Shown here piece after piece: positions 1-10,782 of a stretch of 64,000 bases of DNA. Position numbers and translations under genes: made by a program. Below the pieces are notes generated by a model that was not told the origin of the DNA, made no database searches, and saw only the letters and a program-made list of their open reading frames with translations. Positions within the stretch are counted from its first letter, which is position 1, and every line of letters starts with the position of its first letter. Source of the stretch: Eucalyptus grandis (lineage: Eukaryota; Streptophyta; Magnoliopsida; Myrtales; Myrtaceae). The stretch covers positions 41,879,682-41,943,681 of the forward strand of contig NC_052619.1 in the NCBI RefSeq assembly GCF_016545825.1, read 5' to 3'.

Positions 1-275
1 TCATTTTTCTTATGACACGTCGTGCTTCTATAGCCCGGGGTCTTTCATTTTTCTTACAAGATGGCGTACTTCTGTAGCCTGGGGTCTTTCCTTTTTCCTA
101 TAACACGGGTGCTCTTTCCTTTTTCCCTATGACACGGTGTGTTTCTGTAGTCCGTAGTCTCTCTTTCTTCCTATGACACGGTGTGCTTTTGTAGCCAAAG
201 TCTCTCTTTCTTCTTATGACACGGCATGCTTCTGTAGCCTAGGGTCTTTCTTCCTCTTATTGACACGACACACTT
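1..275 (+). repeat. Minisatellite upstream of a gypsy-type 3' LTR
   Basis: Degenerate units of about 45-57 bp repeat the theme 'tatgacacggtgtgcttctgtagcc' in broken form (each starts near TATGACACG and holds CTTCTGTAGCC). The same family of units makes the much larger array at 14320-15320, and in both places the array is followed by a purine-rich tract and an LTR. The unit length is not a multiple of three, so the short open frames across it are chance. It is cut by the left edge of the window. Confidence 0.75.
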
Positions 276-392
276 CCATAGCTCGACTTGGTGCAAGCCT
301 ATGCAGTCAAGGTCTCTCTACCACCAAGATAATTTATGTGTCTTTTGTCTTTAAATGCAACATCTTCAAGGCTACATTCAAAGAGGGGCAGC
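276..392 (+). mobile_element. 3' internal end and polypurine tract of gypsy-type element
   Basis: This stretch links the minisatellite to the LTR that starts at 393. It matches 15330-15454, including the shared string 'aataatttatgtgtctttt'. It ends in a purine-rich AAAGAGGGGCAGC tract (380-392) directly before the LTR, the expected place for the plus-strand primer of a retroelement. No coding sequence is visible. Confidence 0.65.
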
Positions 393-2007
393 TTTTGACA
401 CATAATTTATTTTTTTAAATACATAATCATAAAAAAAAAAAAAAAAAATGGCTAGATAGGCCGGGTCAAGCCGGATCCAACTTTGGCCCGGGCCGCCTCT
501 CCTCCCCTTCCCCGCATGGGCCCGGCCCTTCTCTCCTTTGGTTCGGCCCATCCCAACTTGCCTCCTCTTGTCCATGTCTTCGCACACTGGAACCTACAGA
601 GAGAAAAGGCAAGAGAGAACAAGAATAGAGGGGGTAGAGGGGGTAGGAGTAGGAAAGTAGAGGCAGAGAAGAAAGGAGATGGGATCGTAGGGGCAGAGAG
701 GGTAGAAAGCAAACGGCACCGCAAGGGAGAGAAAGGAGAAGCAGAAGACACCAAGAGAAGGGGTAGGGAGAACGAGAGTGGGGAGAGAGTGGAGAGGGTC
801 GTGAGCGAAGGGGGCTCAACCAGCAACTAAGCCGTGTTCGACCATCGTCCAATGACCTGTCCCAACCGGTGTTCTTAAGCCAAATCGGTAAGCCCTAAAC
901 CCTCTTTGTTTTTCACATGTTATTGAGCATGCCGGGCCAGAGCTTGCGGCCATTTGACTCAAGTGAGCTTTGGCCCCCTTCTGTCTCTTGTTATACTGTT
1001 ATGCGCATCTCGGTTTTTCTGTCGAGGGTCTTGACTTGGGTTCCAAACCCGTTCTAGGCTGGGAATCTCTTGTTTTGGTAATGCATTCCACTTGTTTGGT
1101 AAAATGCTCAAATGAGATCTAGTTTTGTTTCGTTGTTTTGAGCTGGAACCGAGTCATCCAGGCATTATCCCTAATCGAGGCATTCCTATGTTCTTTGGCG
1201 TATCCAACACCACTTGACCTAGTGACCTACGGAGGTCGTGGGTCTTTTTGTCCGGGGCATGAGCAGTGGCCATCGTGGCCATCACCGGGGGCGGAAGGGG
1301 GCGTCGCTGGTTGAATGATGGCTGAGCACTTGGCTCGGCTTGGCTGAGGCAACACCGTCATGCTTTGCCCAAACTAAGGAGGTGCCGCCTTCGTCGCTGT
1401 TGGACTGCCGCGAAGCAATTGATCACAAGCGGGGTCGACTGGATCGTAGGTTTGGCCATCCGGGCCGACCTTTGCTTTGGGTAGGCCACACCTAAGATGT
1501 GGTCCGGAGGGGGTGGGCCTTTCACTTTTGTAAAAAGGGGTTGGGCCCATCGATTGGGCCTAACCCCAAACCTAGTAAAGGCCTGACCACCTCCGGTCGA
1601 GCCTGGGCCCTTTTTGGGTAGGTCTATCGACTCCCCCCAACAAGGTCAGGTCAGATCGGATCGAACCTAGTTCGCCCAAAACTTTTTTTATTATTATTAA
1701 AAAAAATCGAAGATCTTTCTTTAAAAATGTAGGGTTTGGTTAGGAATTACCATGTCTTGCATTCTTAGTATAATTAGGTCTTTATTTGCTAATATGTTAA
1801 TTATATCGCATGTTTAATTTGTATATTTTATTATGTTTAATTGCTCGTGCTAAAGTTTACTGTAATTAGGATTTTGATTGTAAATTGTTACTTTAACGAT
1901 TGCGTCCCCGCATGATCATCTCACAAGATAGTGAATAGGTATAAAATTAATTCAAACTGCCTAACAAAAATCTTTTCTTTTAAAATGAACAAGATTAGGT
2001 ACCGAAA
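393..2007 (+). mobile_element. LTR (plus orientation), gypsy-type family 1, 3'-truncated
   Basis: The LTR begins TTTTGACACATAATTT, a mutated form of the TGTTGACACCTAAATTT start of its sister at 15455. It carries a GC-rich middle (480-1670) and an AT-rich tail that matches 19308-19570 nearly base for base, for example AACAAGATTAGGTAC at 1989-2003. The match stops at about 2007, where a different LTR family abuts, so the expected GGTCGCGACA end is missing. The TGTTGACACC start and GGTCGCGACA end seen in related copies recall Tat/Athila-group Ty3/gypsy elements; that placement is inference. The open frames at 452-852 are overlapping chance ORFs on both strands. Confidence 0.7.
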
Positions 2008-3198
2008 GGGCGGACAGGGGCTTCGATTGTAGTGTGAGCGTGAGGCAGCGAGATGGAGGAAGATCATGGAGCTACAGTGTGAGGGCAGAGAGAGAGACAC
2101 GCTAGTGGAGATGTGGGTGTGTGCAAGCTGGCGGATGAAGGAGAATTCGGAGGGAAGCAGCTGGTCTTCCATGGGAATTGTTGCATCAAGAAGATCGGGC
2201 AGCAACATGCACGGCAAGTTGAAGATAAAGGAGCAAATGTCAAGCAATCCAATCCCTTGAATTAATTTCATGTTCCCTATTCCTTTCCAACCAATTTCCA
2301 CTAAAATAATCCAAATTCTAATGTCAAAATTGTTGTCCCATGCCAGATTTCAAATTTCAGTAAGCTTGTACTTCAATTTCTTTGCAATTTTCTCCAAATC
2401 AAGGTTTGATTTCGTTAAAGAAAAATCCCGAACAATTTCCTGCAAGTCCTCGACGCTCAAAGGCTTTGCTTGGAAGTCCAAATTTCCATTGATTGAGCCC
2501 ATCTGAATTTCCGATAATTTTCCGCCACGTCCGAAACGATTTTTTGCAAAAATCTTGGAATCCCTGAAAAATCTTCTAAGGTTGAGTCGACACTCCTAGA
2601 ATTTATTGTGACATGACAGAAACACTCATAGAATTTATTGTGACATGACAGAAACTTCAATTTCTGAAATCAGACTTCAATTCACAGTTAATTTCACTTG
2701 GTGCGTTTTTAGCGTGACTTAGGCTATCGGGTAAATTTCAGAAATTTTTAAGTGCAATTGACCCGTGATTGATTTTCTTCGAGCCACTATGAACCCACTC
2801 GACTCATTGGCGACTCTCGGTTGTCATGAAAATCTCAAGAATTCAAATATGAACACATGGTAACAAAACAATAAGAAAATCAATTTAGTAACGGTCGACG
2901 AGAATTTTCTAATTTAGTGGTGTCACCCACGATTAGCCACACATCTCAATTGAACGGACCTATCTTTGATCTCTAATCGATTTATATCTATGTTGTAATG
3001 ATCTCAACAGATGAGCACGGTCAAACAGTTGATTCCTAGTCGAATTCTCAAGTCTATTTGCCTTAAAATTCTTAATGGTTTCCCCAAATAGTCTAGTTAT
3101 CTCGAGAGTGATCAGCTCTGAGAATACCCCTATAGGTGCGTCAATGAAATGCCTGATTTATTCAGTAGAAAACAGGACTGAAAATCCGGGATGTCACA
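2008..3198 (-). mobile_element. LTR fragment, Tekay-like family (LTR reads on minus strand)
   Basis: Read on the minus strand it begins TGTGACATCCCGGATTTTC at 3198 and continues through the same landmarks as the complete copies at 6332-10318 and 34690-41032: a CAGTAGAAAACAGGACTG block, a GGCGACTCTCGGTTGTC block and a TTGTGACATGACAG block. It is cut at about 2008 against the family-1 LTR, so only the first third of the LTR remains. The TGTGACATCCC start is typical of chromovirus LTRs in plants. Its coding-like frames are chance. Confidence 0.75.
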
Positions 3199-3725
3199 CA
3201 TGCCTCTGCCACGCCAGCTGTTGCTGCCGGTCTGCCCCTGACCAACTACTCTTCTTTGCCTGTCCTTAGTCCTATCTTCCCTTTTTATATGTATATAGAC
3301 ATATAGTAACACTAATAATGCAACCGTCCCTAATGTCAACATTCGATGCATTTTAATGAAAATTATTTATTTTTTTCAAAAGCTAATCCCTAACTTTTTA
3401 TGCAATTAACTTCTAAATAAATAGAAAAAATTTAGGTATTAATAATTATCTATTTGCCCATATGGCAATTTATGCATAAATTAAGATCGTTTCATAACTT
3501 CATCCATGTCGGTAGACTTGGATTTGTCAATTAGTGTCAATTAAGTAGCTAGATAAATTACTGTGATGCATATTGAAAAGCTCTCTCTTGCATGATCGCA
3601 ATATGAAATTATCATTTCTATCTTGCTTGATAAAAAAATATAAAAAAATAAAAAAGAGGAAAAGTGTCTAATGAAAGGGCTTAATCGCGCCTTCAAAAAC
3701 TTACGTATGAAAAGGGAAATTGAAG
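3199..3725. other. Spacer with no recognised gene
   Basis: AT-rich sequence between the LTR fragment and the BAHD pseudogene. I recognise no coding domain, RNA gene or element end. The last part (from about 3730) starts to resemble the 3' flank of the intact BAHD gene near 25790. Confidence 0.6.
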
Positions 3726-3938
3726 CTTCACGACAAGCAGAAAAGATCATATTTTATTAAATTGGTCTTGGATGATGACAGCTGAAACAATATGAGAAGA
3801 CACAAAGTATACTTAGAATTCTGACAGATTACGCTAAATATTAAAAACCAAACTCCGCAATGATTTATTAACTTATGTGACAATATCATCCACTTGTTGA
3901 ATAAGATGATCCACTTGCAGTTGGTCACACTTTGCAAA

Positions 3939-5870
3939 CTAGCTTTGAATACCAATATGAGTGTGCCGAGTATCATTTAGATCACAAACAAGCTTCTCGA
4001 AGGCAATCATGGCTGAAAGTGGCAGACCCAACATCACCGTAATGCCCTTCTCTCTTCCGTCTGACATAAACAGGCAGCTTGAGCTCGGCAGGCCACCAAT
4101 CCCAAACCTTGGCTCTCCCCACCCAAAGTCCGTGTTGCCATACTCGAGCCTCACCCATGAACTTATTATTAGTGTGCCCACAGGCAACCCCTCTAATCGG
4201 TTCATGTCCAAATAATCGATCCTTGACCGTATGTAGTCGTCAGTTACACTCTCGATTGCCTTATTCTTTCTGCAGAAGCAGAGATTGGCTCCTCAATCAA
4301 CTCTCCCGCGGTGCAAAGACAGCAGGGCAAGGCGACCGCGTTCCCAAAGTATCCATCAGGCAATGGTGTTTTCAGCCTAGACCTGAAGTCAACAAGTAAA
4401 AGGAGCTTCGATTGTTGATGAAGTTTCATCTTGAGGGCCATGCTTCGAGCCCGCCACACTAAGGCTGCAAGTGCTACGAAGCTGGTGTAGCTGCTCGTTA
4501 CCTGTCATTAGACCCGTTAAACAGGTGGGTTGGATCGGGTTTGGGTCGGGTCATAAATGGTCCGACCCAAATCGACCCATTTAACCCGTTTATTGCAATG
4601 CAAAAATTTTGACCCATACACGACCCATAGCCAATTCATACCCGACTCATTTAACTAAACTTAATTTATTTTATATATATTATTTTAAAAAATGGTATTG
4701 CTAAATTAATTTTATACAACATAAATTTAATGGACAATTTTTATAATTTTTAAAGTAATTATTTTAAAAATCGAATTTTAATTATTTTTATTTTTTAAAT
4801 ATAACTTTTCTTTTCTTTTTCTTCTTCTTCTTCTTTTTGGTCGGCCGCCGGCCACGACGACGGCCGGCGGCCGGCCACGGGCGAGCCTCGAGCTCGCCTG
4901 GCTCGTTGACGCCGGCGAGCTCGAGCTCGAGTCTCGCCGATCGGCGAGCCTCGAGCCTCGGCTGGGCGTCGGCGAGGCCTTCGCCTCGCCGCCGCATCTG
5001 GCGAACTTGAGGCTCGCCTGGCCGGCGACCGGAGGAAGAAGAAAGTAAAAAAAAAAAAAATAATAATAATTATAATTTCTGTTTAAAAAAAATTGTAAAG
5101 TTAAAAAGAGAAGAAAAGATTGTAAGGTTTTAGCTCGGGGTGAAGATAAATGGGTTGATAAATGGGTCTTAAATGGATGCAGAGCTGACCCATTTAAGAT
5201 CCATATATCTCACTCTCTTTAATTTTAAAACCCATTATGGGTGCTTTAGAAAACAATGCTTGACCCATTAACGACCCATTTAAACATAAATGGGTCCATA
5301 AATGGGTTTGTAGACCCATTTAACACCTCTACCTGTCATTCAAGATGAGTAGATTCCATATTTTGTGACCAAATCTTTATGTGATACACACATATATATA
5401 TATAGACACACGCATGAATATGTAGATTCATACAATTACCACTTGTGTGACAATCAAAATCAATCAAATTTCACAAGGAAATGTGCATACTACTGAGCCA
5501 TATCATATTTTCTAGGATTTAACATAGGCTGTGATTCTATGGATATTGATCTATCAAAACTATATTTTGGGGAGAAATGATCTCTCATTATTTAAAAGTT
5601 GTGGAACAAACTCATGCGGAAATTTATTTCAGTATAGTGTTGAGTGTATCTTTTGCATTCTTTTGGAACTTATTGATGTGTATATTATGCAAAGATGGAT
5701 ACGAATGACCACCTATCTATTCTCATAAGATAGAAATTTACCTGTTGATCTTTTGTTGCCATTCTTTTGACGGTTGCTAGCTTCTCAGCATCAAAATGGA
5801 AAGACTTATATACAAATTGTTCCTCAAATAATGCTGTCATGTTTGATACATCGCTTACATAAACAAATTC
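3939..5870 (-). pseudogene. BAHD acyltransferase pseudogene (exon 3 and part of exon 2)
   Basis: A broken copy of the intact gene at 26004-28841. Exon 3 (4501 down to about 3939) keeps WRARS..ALKMKLHQQSKLLL, the DFGWG structural motif and the C-terminal EKLVCDLN. A 4-base deletion near 4268-4273 shifts the frame relative to the intact gene, and the original stop codon is lost, adding about ten residues. Exon 2 survives only as 5742-5870, encoding DVSNMTALFEEQ and FHFDAEKL, with its GT donor still present at 5741. The catalytic HxxxD region and all of exon 1 are gone, replaced by a copia fragment that begins at about 5871. A hAT element sits in intron 2. The 3' flank (3730-3938) is also homologous to that of the intact gene. 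Not functional. Confidence 0.9.
4509..5331. mobile_element. Non-autonomous hAT-type DNA transposon with 8-bp target duplication
   Basis: An 823-bp insertion flanked by the perfect 8-bp direct repeat CCTGTCAT (4501-4508 and 5332-5339). The ends are TAGACCCGTTAAACAGG on the left and, as reverse complement of the right end, TAGAGGTGTTAAATGGG, an imperfect terminal inverted repeat. Subterminal tracts repeat the AAATGGGTC theme in both orientations. An 8-bp duplication with TAGRGGTGT-type ends is characteristic of the hAT superfamily. There is no transposase. The empty site is seen in the intact paralogue (GTTACCTGTGGTTCAAGATG near 26546), which confirms the boundaries. The core (4838-5030) is a GC-rich block of GAGCTCG and GCCGGC palindromes in an otherwise AT-rich element. 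Confidence 0.88.
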
Positions 5871-6331
5871 TTTGTCTATGTACATAGATCATGAGAGGCC
5901 AATTAATTGTCTTAATCTATCTCTATAGATCTTGATACCTAAAATGTAGGTTGCCTCTCCTAAATCTTTCATGGAGAATTTTTGTGACAAAAATAGTTTC
6001 ATCAATGATATCATCGGTACATCATTTCCAATCAAAAGTATATCATCGACATACAAAACTAATAATGCAATTGCACTCCCACTGATCTTCTTGTATACAC
6101 AAGGTTCATTCGGATTTTTGATGAAGCCAAATGATTTGACTACTTCATCAAAACATATATTCCAATTTTTGGAGGCTTGTTTGAGTCTATAAATGGATCT
6201 CTTAAGCATACGCACCTTCCATTTTTCACTATTGGATTCAAAACCCAGTGGTTGTTCCATATAGATGTCCTCATCGAGAAAACCATTTAGAAAATCCATT
6301 TTTACATCCATCTGGAATATCTCATAATCAA
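5871..6331 (-). pseudogene. Ty1/copia reverse transcriptase fragment, part 1
   Basis: Minus-strand reading gives a copia reverse transcriptase core: QMDVKMDFLNGFLDEDIYMEQ, IYRLKQASKNWNICFDEVVKSFGF, the catalytic LYVDDILLIGND and KFSMKDLGEATYILGIKIYRDR. It breaks at a YIDK-type motif next to the BAHD exon-2 relic. The domain is continuous with 10324-10530 once the LTR at 6332-10318 and one target-site copy are set aside. There is no RNase H, integrase or LTR of its own, so this is a fragment left in the acyltransferase pseudogene. Confidence 0.88.
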
Positions 6332-9300
6332 TGTCACGCCCCGATCCTCAGGGACGCGCACATCCCTTACCTTTGGTCGATTTTAAAATACGATATCCCA
6401 GGACTACGTATTGCCGACCCTTTCTTTTTATTACGCATATGGAAGCAGTTATAAATCCCCCGACAATAAAACAATGGGATAGAAAAGTAGGACCATAATT
6501 TTCATATTGAAATTTACAACCATACTTTTATACAGAGCATAATTCAAAGAGCTTCACAAAACTATTCACAACTTTCTAATTTCACTCTATTCACATCAAA
6601 ACAGGATTCCCAAAGAGGCTTTACCAAAAAAAAAAAAAAATTAGATTCCCAAAGAGGATGGGACCTCAGTTCTCGTCCGGTCGTACTCAGAATTCCTTTA
6701 TGGATCTTCTTCTTCTTCAAAAATATTTCTCCTCCTCAGGTTTCACTTCATTATTCTCCTTCTCCGAATTCCTCCTCCTTGGGTTCATCTACAGGCCTGC
6801 AATGTTGTCCCACAACCGGGATGATATTGCGTCTCAGCAAGTTCTACCCCACTAAGGCCCGATTAGTAAACCATTATACTATAGGCTACCTAAACATGCA
6901 CAAGTCAGAAGACGTACCTTGGCATCGGTCCTAACCTGCAATTCAAGGTTATATACAAATGCTTCATATATCTTAATGAACAATCAGCCAAATCACAGTT
7001 CAATCGACTTAGTCGATTACATGTCAGTCGAACCCTCACTAGGTCATTCATCTCATACCATGTAACCTTCAATAACACCCTCAGTCACAGAGCCATCTTA
7101 ATGCTCTCGGGCGTCAACTTCGCCAAGGTGACGTATCCACTAGACAATTGCGTGCATTCTTTAAGGTGCCATTTTTACCAGTGATATCCCAAATCACCGA
7201 ACCACACATGCCTACAATGATGTGTTCAATAGACAATTGCGTGCATTCTTTAAGGCGCCGTTTTTGCCAGTGATTCCTTAATCACCGAACCACAAATGCC
7301 TATAACGATGTGTTTAATAGACAATTGCATATGTTCTTTAAGGCGCCGTTTTCGCTAGTAACGTCCTTAATCACCGAACCACACATGTCTATGACGATGT
7401 GTTTAATAGACAATTGCATGCATTCTTTAAGGCGCCGTTTTCGCCAATGATGTCCTTGATCACCGAACCACACATGCCTATGACGATGTGAGTACTATAT
7501 CAATACGTGCGTTCTTTAAGGCATCGTTTTCACCAGTGACGTCCTTAGTCACCGAACCACGTAGGCCCATCACATCGTACCTGATCGGTTATAGCCCAGA
7601 TTATTTCTAATTCACTCTCATGATTCCATTCACTTTACAACACAACAAAGCATTATAAATGCTAAATAAACATACTTGGCCATCTACCAATCAATCATTC
7701 AATTTCACTCAATTTCCATCAATTTAAGATAAATTGATAAAACATCACAATTAATTTAATTTCATGCAACGTAGAGCTCAAATAAATAAATGGACTGCAC
7801 CACGACAATCAGCACAAAATTCCGGTCACTGGCCATCTCAGCCTTAATTTCCAAAAATAATTAAATAATTAATTAATTTCAAATTTTAATTAATAAATAT
7901 TAAAAATCAATTTAGCTCAAAATAAGCCCAATTAAATAAACGGACTTCACCATGATCACCAGCATAAAATTCCTTTCACCGGCCATCTCGGTTGAATTTC
8001 CGGAAAAATAAATATTTAATTAATTAATTTTGAAAATTAATAATTAAATACTAAAAATCCAATTTAGGCCCGTAATGCCTAATTGAAGCCCGCTAAGGGT
8101 CGGCAAAAATCCCGAGATGCTTTCCATAAATAGTAGACTACGTCTACTTGCTAATTGCACAATCAAAATGTCTAACATGCATCACAATTATCTAATAATC
8201 ACTAATCTATTATAATCTAACCACCTAATTGCACTTAATTAAATCTAATCAACCCCTAAGCATAATTAGCAAAATAAGCAGTGATTAGTGAGATTACTCA
8301 CTTGATTAAAAGCAGGGATCGGGACACCGCTACGGCGACGCGACGGCGGTCAAAATCGGCTTTTGACGACACCGGTGGGCTTGGACCGGGCCTTAAACTT
8401 AGGCCCAACAAATCTCAGCCCAACTGAGATTTTTTCTTGCACTGGACTGGGCTCGCTCTTGGGCTTGGGCTTGGCTACGATTGGGCATTCTTCGCGGGCT
8501 GGACTTGGGCCAAAGACGAGCTTGAAACAAAATTGAATTGGGCCGGGCTTTTAAGTGGCTGAGTTGCTGGATTTTTGGGCTGCGATTGTTGGCTTCGCTG
8601 GGCTTGAAATGGCCCTCAACTGGATTGAATTTTGCTGGGCCCGAATGACTGGAAGTGATGGGCTTAAGACATTGGATTGGGCTGCTTTGCACAAGCAGAC
8701 CACAAAGACACAGCTTCGGTGGAGACAATTCGTTGGTGATGTGGGCTGACTGAGGAAACACAAATGTGGAGAAGCAGCTGTTGACGGAGCTTCGACGGTG
8801 CTGGAGCAGCAGAAATGATGGAGGGTGTTGCTAGCGACAGATCCGTGCACGGGCGTGGGCTTTTGCAGTCAACCAAGGAGCTTCGGTTGCTGCCGCTGTT
8901 GATCGAACCAAGAGCAGACACTGCCAAGTGGCAGCAAGACCAAGCTGCTCGGTCAAATTAGGAGTCTCGATGGTCTTCAATGGGCACTAGGGTTGATTGG
9001 CACGTTGGCAGCGAGAGAGAAGACACAGAGTAGTAGGCTTCAACGTGGAACTACTGCAGGTCTTCAATGCTGGGGTTGGACCGAACGTGGCTAACGAAGA
9101 CACGAAGCACGGAGCAACTTCAGTGAAGACATTGTTGCTATTGACTGAAGGGAATGCATGGAGATGGCTGTCTTCGCTGGCGCCAATTTGGTGGGAAGGG
9201 CAGAGATCAGTGGAGTAGCAGCGTGAGGGGCAGGGAAGTTCGGCTCTGGCGAGAGAAAATGAAAGCGAGGCCAAAGACCGTGAAGCTCGAAGATGTGTAG

Positions 9301-10318
9301 AAGGCGAGGCAACGGTCAGGACATGCAATGGAGGGAAGCCAGCTAAGAGGAAATAATAGTCCTCAATCCTAGCCAAATGCATTAATGGCTTAGCCCCACA
9401 AGCCCCCTCATCTTGATCCATATCCCTAGCTGTCTTCCACCAGCTCTTTGCAGCCCAAAATGCCCCAATCTAGAAGGTTTAAGAGGTCCAAAAGTTAGGT
9501 CCTATGGGGTGCTACGAATTTCTTAGCCAAAACTTCAATTGGATACTCAACCTTGCTCTAATCATCCTCATTTGCCCTTTAAAATTTCATTTGGTACCTC
9601 AATGCCTCGATTGAATATTTTCCTCATCCCATAACCCATCTTGCATCCCAAATTTATAACCAAAATAAATCACCGGCTTCAATTGCACAAAAATGATCCC
9701 GAACCGACTTTTTCCCAAAAAGTCTCAGTTGTTAGAAAAATCTACTCCTAAAATTTATTGTGACATAACAGAATCTTCAATTTCTAAAATCGGACTTGAA
9801 TTGGCGGTTAATTTTCATTCGGCGCGTTTTTAGCATGACCTAGACTACCGAGTAGTTTTCAAAACTTTTTAAGGCAAATAACCCATGGTCGATTTTCTTC
9901 GAACCACTATGAACCCACTTGACTCAATGGCGACTCTTGATTGTCGTGATAATCTCGAGGATTCAATTATGGACACAGGATACCAAAATGATAAGAAAAT
10001 CAGTCTAGTGTTGGTCGACAAGAATTTTCCAATTTAGTGGTGTCACCCACGATTAGCCACACATCTCCGTCGAACCAACCTATCTCTGATCTCGAATCGA
10101 CTTATATCTATGCCATAATGACCTCCAAAGATGAACACGGTCAAGTAGCCGATTCCTAGTTGAAAGCTCAAGTTTATTTGCCTTAAAATTCTTAATGGTT
10201 TTCCCAAATAGTCTAGTTATCTCTAAAATGATCAGTTTTGAGAACAGCCCTATAGACGCGTCAATGAAATGCCCGATTTATTCAGTAGAAAACATGACTG
10301 AAAATCCGAGATGTGACA
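6332..10318 (-). mobile_element. Solo LTR, Tekay-like family, with ATCAA target duplication
   Basis: The plus strand begins TGTCACGCCCCGATCC and ends GATGTGACA, flanked by the perfect 5-bp repeat ATCAA (6327-6331 and 10319-10323). Read on the minus strand it has the TG..CA form of an LTR starting TGTCACATCTCGG. There is no second copy of these ends inside and no gag or pol, so I read it as a 3987-bp solo LTR left by recombination. Removing it restores the copia reading frame around it. It holds a minisatellite (7120-7570), an AT-rich part (7600-8280), a conserved palindrome at 8288-8301 and a GC-rich part (8310-9430) in which all ORFs look accidental. Confidence 0.85.
7120..7570. repeat. Tandem repeat, about 90-bp period, five copies
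   Basis: Each unit carries CAATTGCGTGCATTCTTTAA, a TTTTTRCCAGTGA-type segment, ATCACCGAACCACA and a CTATGACGATGTG segment. Copies begin near 7147, 7231, 7321, 7412 and 7500. It lies inside the solo LTR at a position where related LTR copies carry different tandem repeats. Confidence 0.85.
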
Positions 10319-10323
10319 ATCAA

Positions 10324-10530
10324 GGTGTGCAGCTATAGCCAACATAATCCGAATGGATTTTAGCATGGCCACAAGTGAGAAAGTTTCATCATAATCAATT
10401 CATTTTTTCTGACGATATCCTTTCGCCACCAGTCGTGCTTTGTAAGTTCCAATTTGACCTTTAGCATTCATCTTCCTCTTGAAGATCCATTTACAGCCAA
10501 TTGGTATAATGCCATTAAGCAAGTCAATTA
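10324..10530 (-). pseudogene. Ty1/copia reverse transcriptase fragment, part 2
   Basis: This is the N-terminal side of the same reverse transcriptase as 5871-6331. The minus strand encodes GCKWIFKRKMNAKGQIGTYK, ARLVAKGYRQ, a stop codon where a Glu/Gly codon is expected, then IDYDETFSLVAMLKSIRIML and AIAAHLDYE, which runs directly into QMDVKMDF across the LTR insertion point. The right edge (about 10530) abuts an LTR fragment; nothing further upstream in pol is present. Confidence 0.88.
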
Positions 10531-10782
10531 AGGTCCCAACCTGCAATTCAAGGTTATATATAGATGCTTCATATATATTGCATCAAACAATCAATCAATT
10601 CATGACAATCGGATCAAATCATTGATCAATCGAGTCAGTCGATTACATGTCAGTCGGACCATTTCTAGGTCATTCATTGCACACCATATAACCTCCAATA
10701 ATACATTCAGTCACAGAGCCATATCAATGAAATGCCCGATTTATTCAGTAGAAGATAGGGTTGAAAAATTCAGGATGTCACA
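10531..10782 (-). mobile_element. Internally deleted Tekay-like LTR fragment
   Basis: Positions 10531-10719 match 6925-7110 of the solo LTR (AACCTGCAATTCAAGGTTATA and the CAGTCACAGAGCCAT end). They are joined directly to an LTR tip (10720-10782), TCAATGAAATGCCCGATTTA to GGATGTCACA. About 3 kb of LTR is missing at the join. It lies between the copia fragment and the stranded BAHD 5' flank. Confidence 0.75.

Noticed and set aside
3541..3976. 69- and 82-aa minus-strand ORFs next to the BAHD pseudogene
   Set aside because: They are AT-rich spacer and the 3' flank homologous to the non-coding 3' flank of the intact gene.
7120..7570. CRISPR-like or satellite array
   Set aside because: It has five 90-bp degenerate tandem units inside an LTR, with no constant repeat plus unique spacers.
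8399..9421. ORFs up to 144 aa on both strands
   Set aside because: They lie within the GC-rich part of the solo LTR at 6332-10318; related LTRs do not keep the frames.
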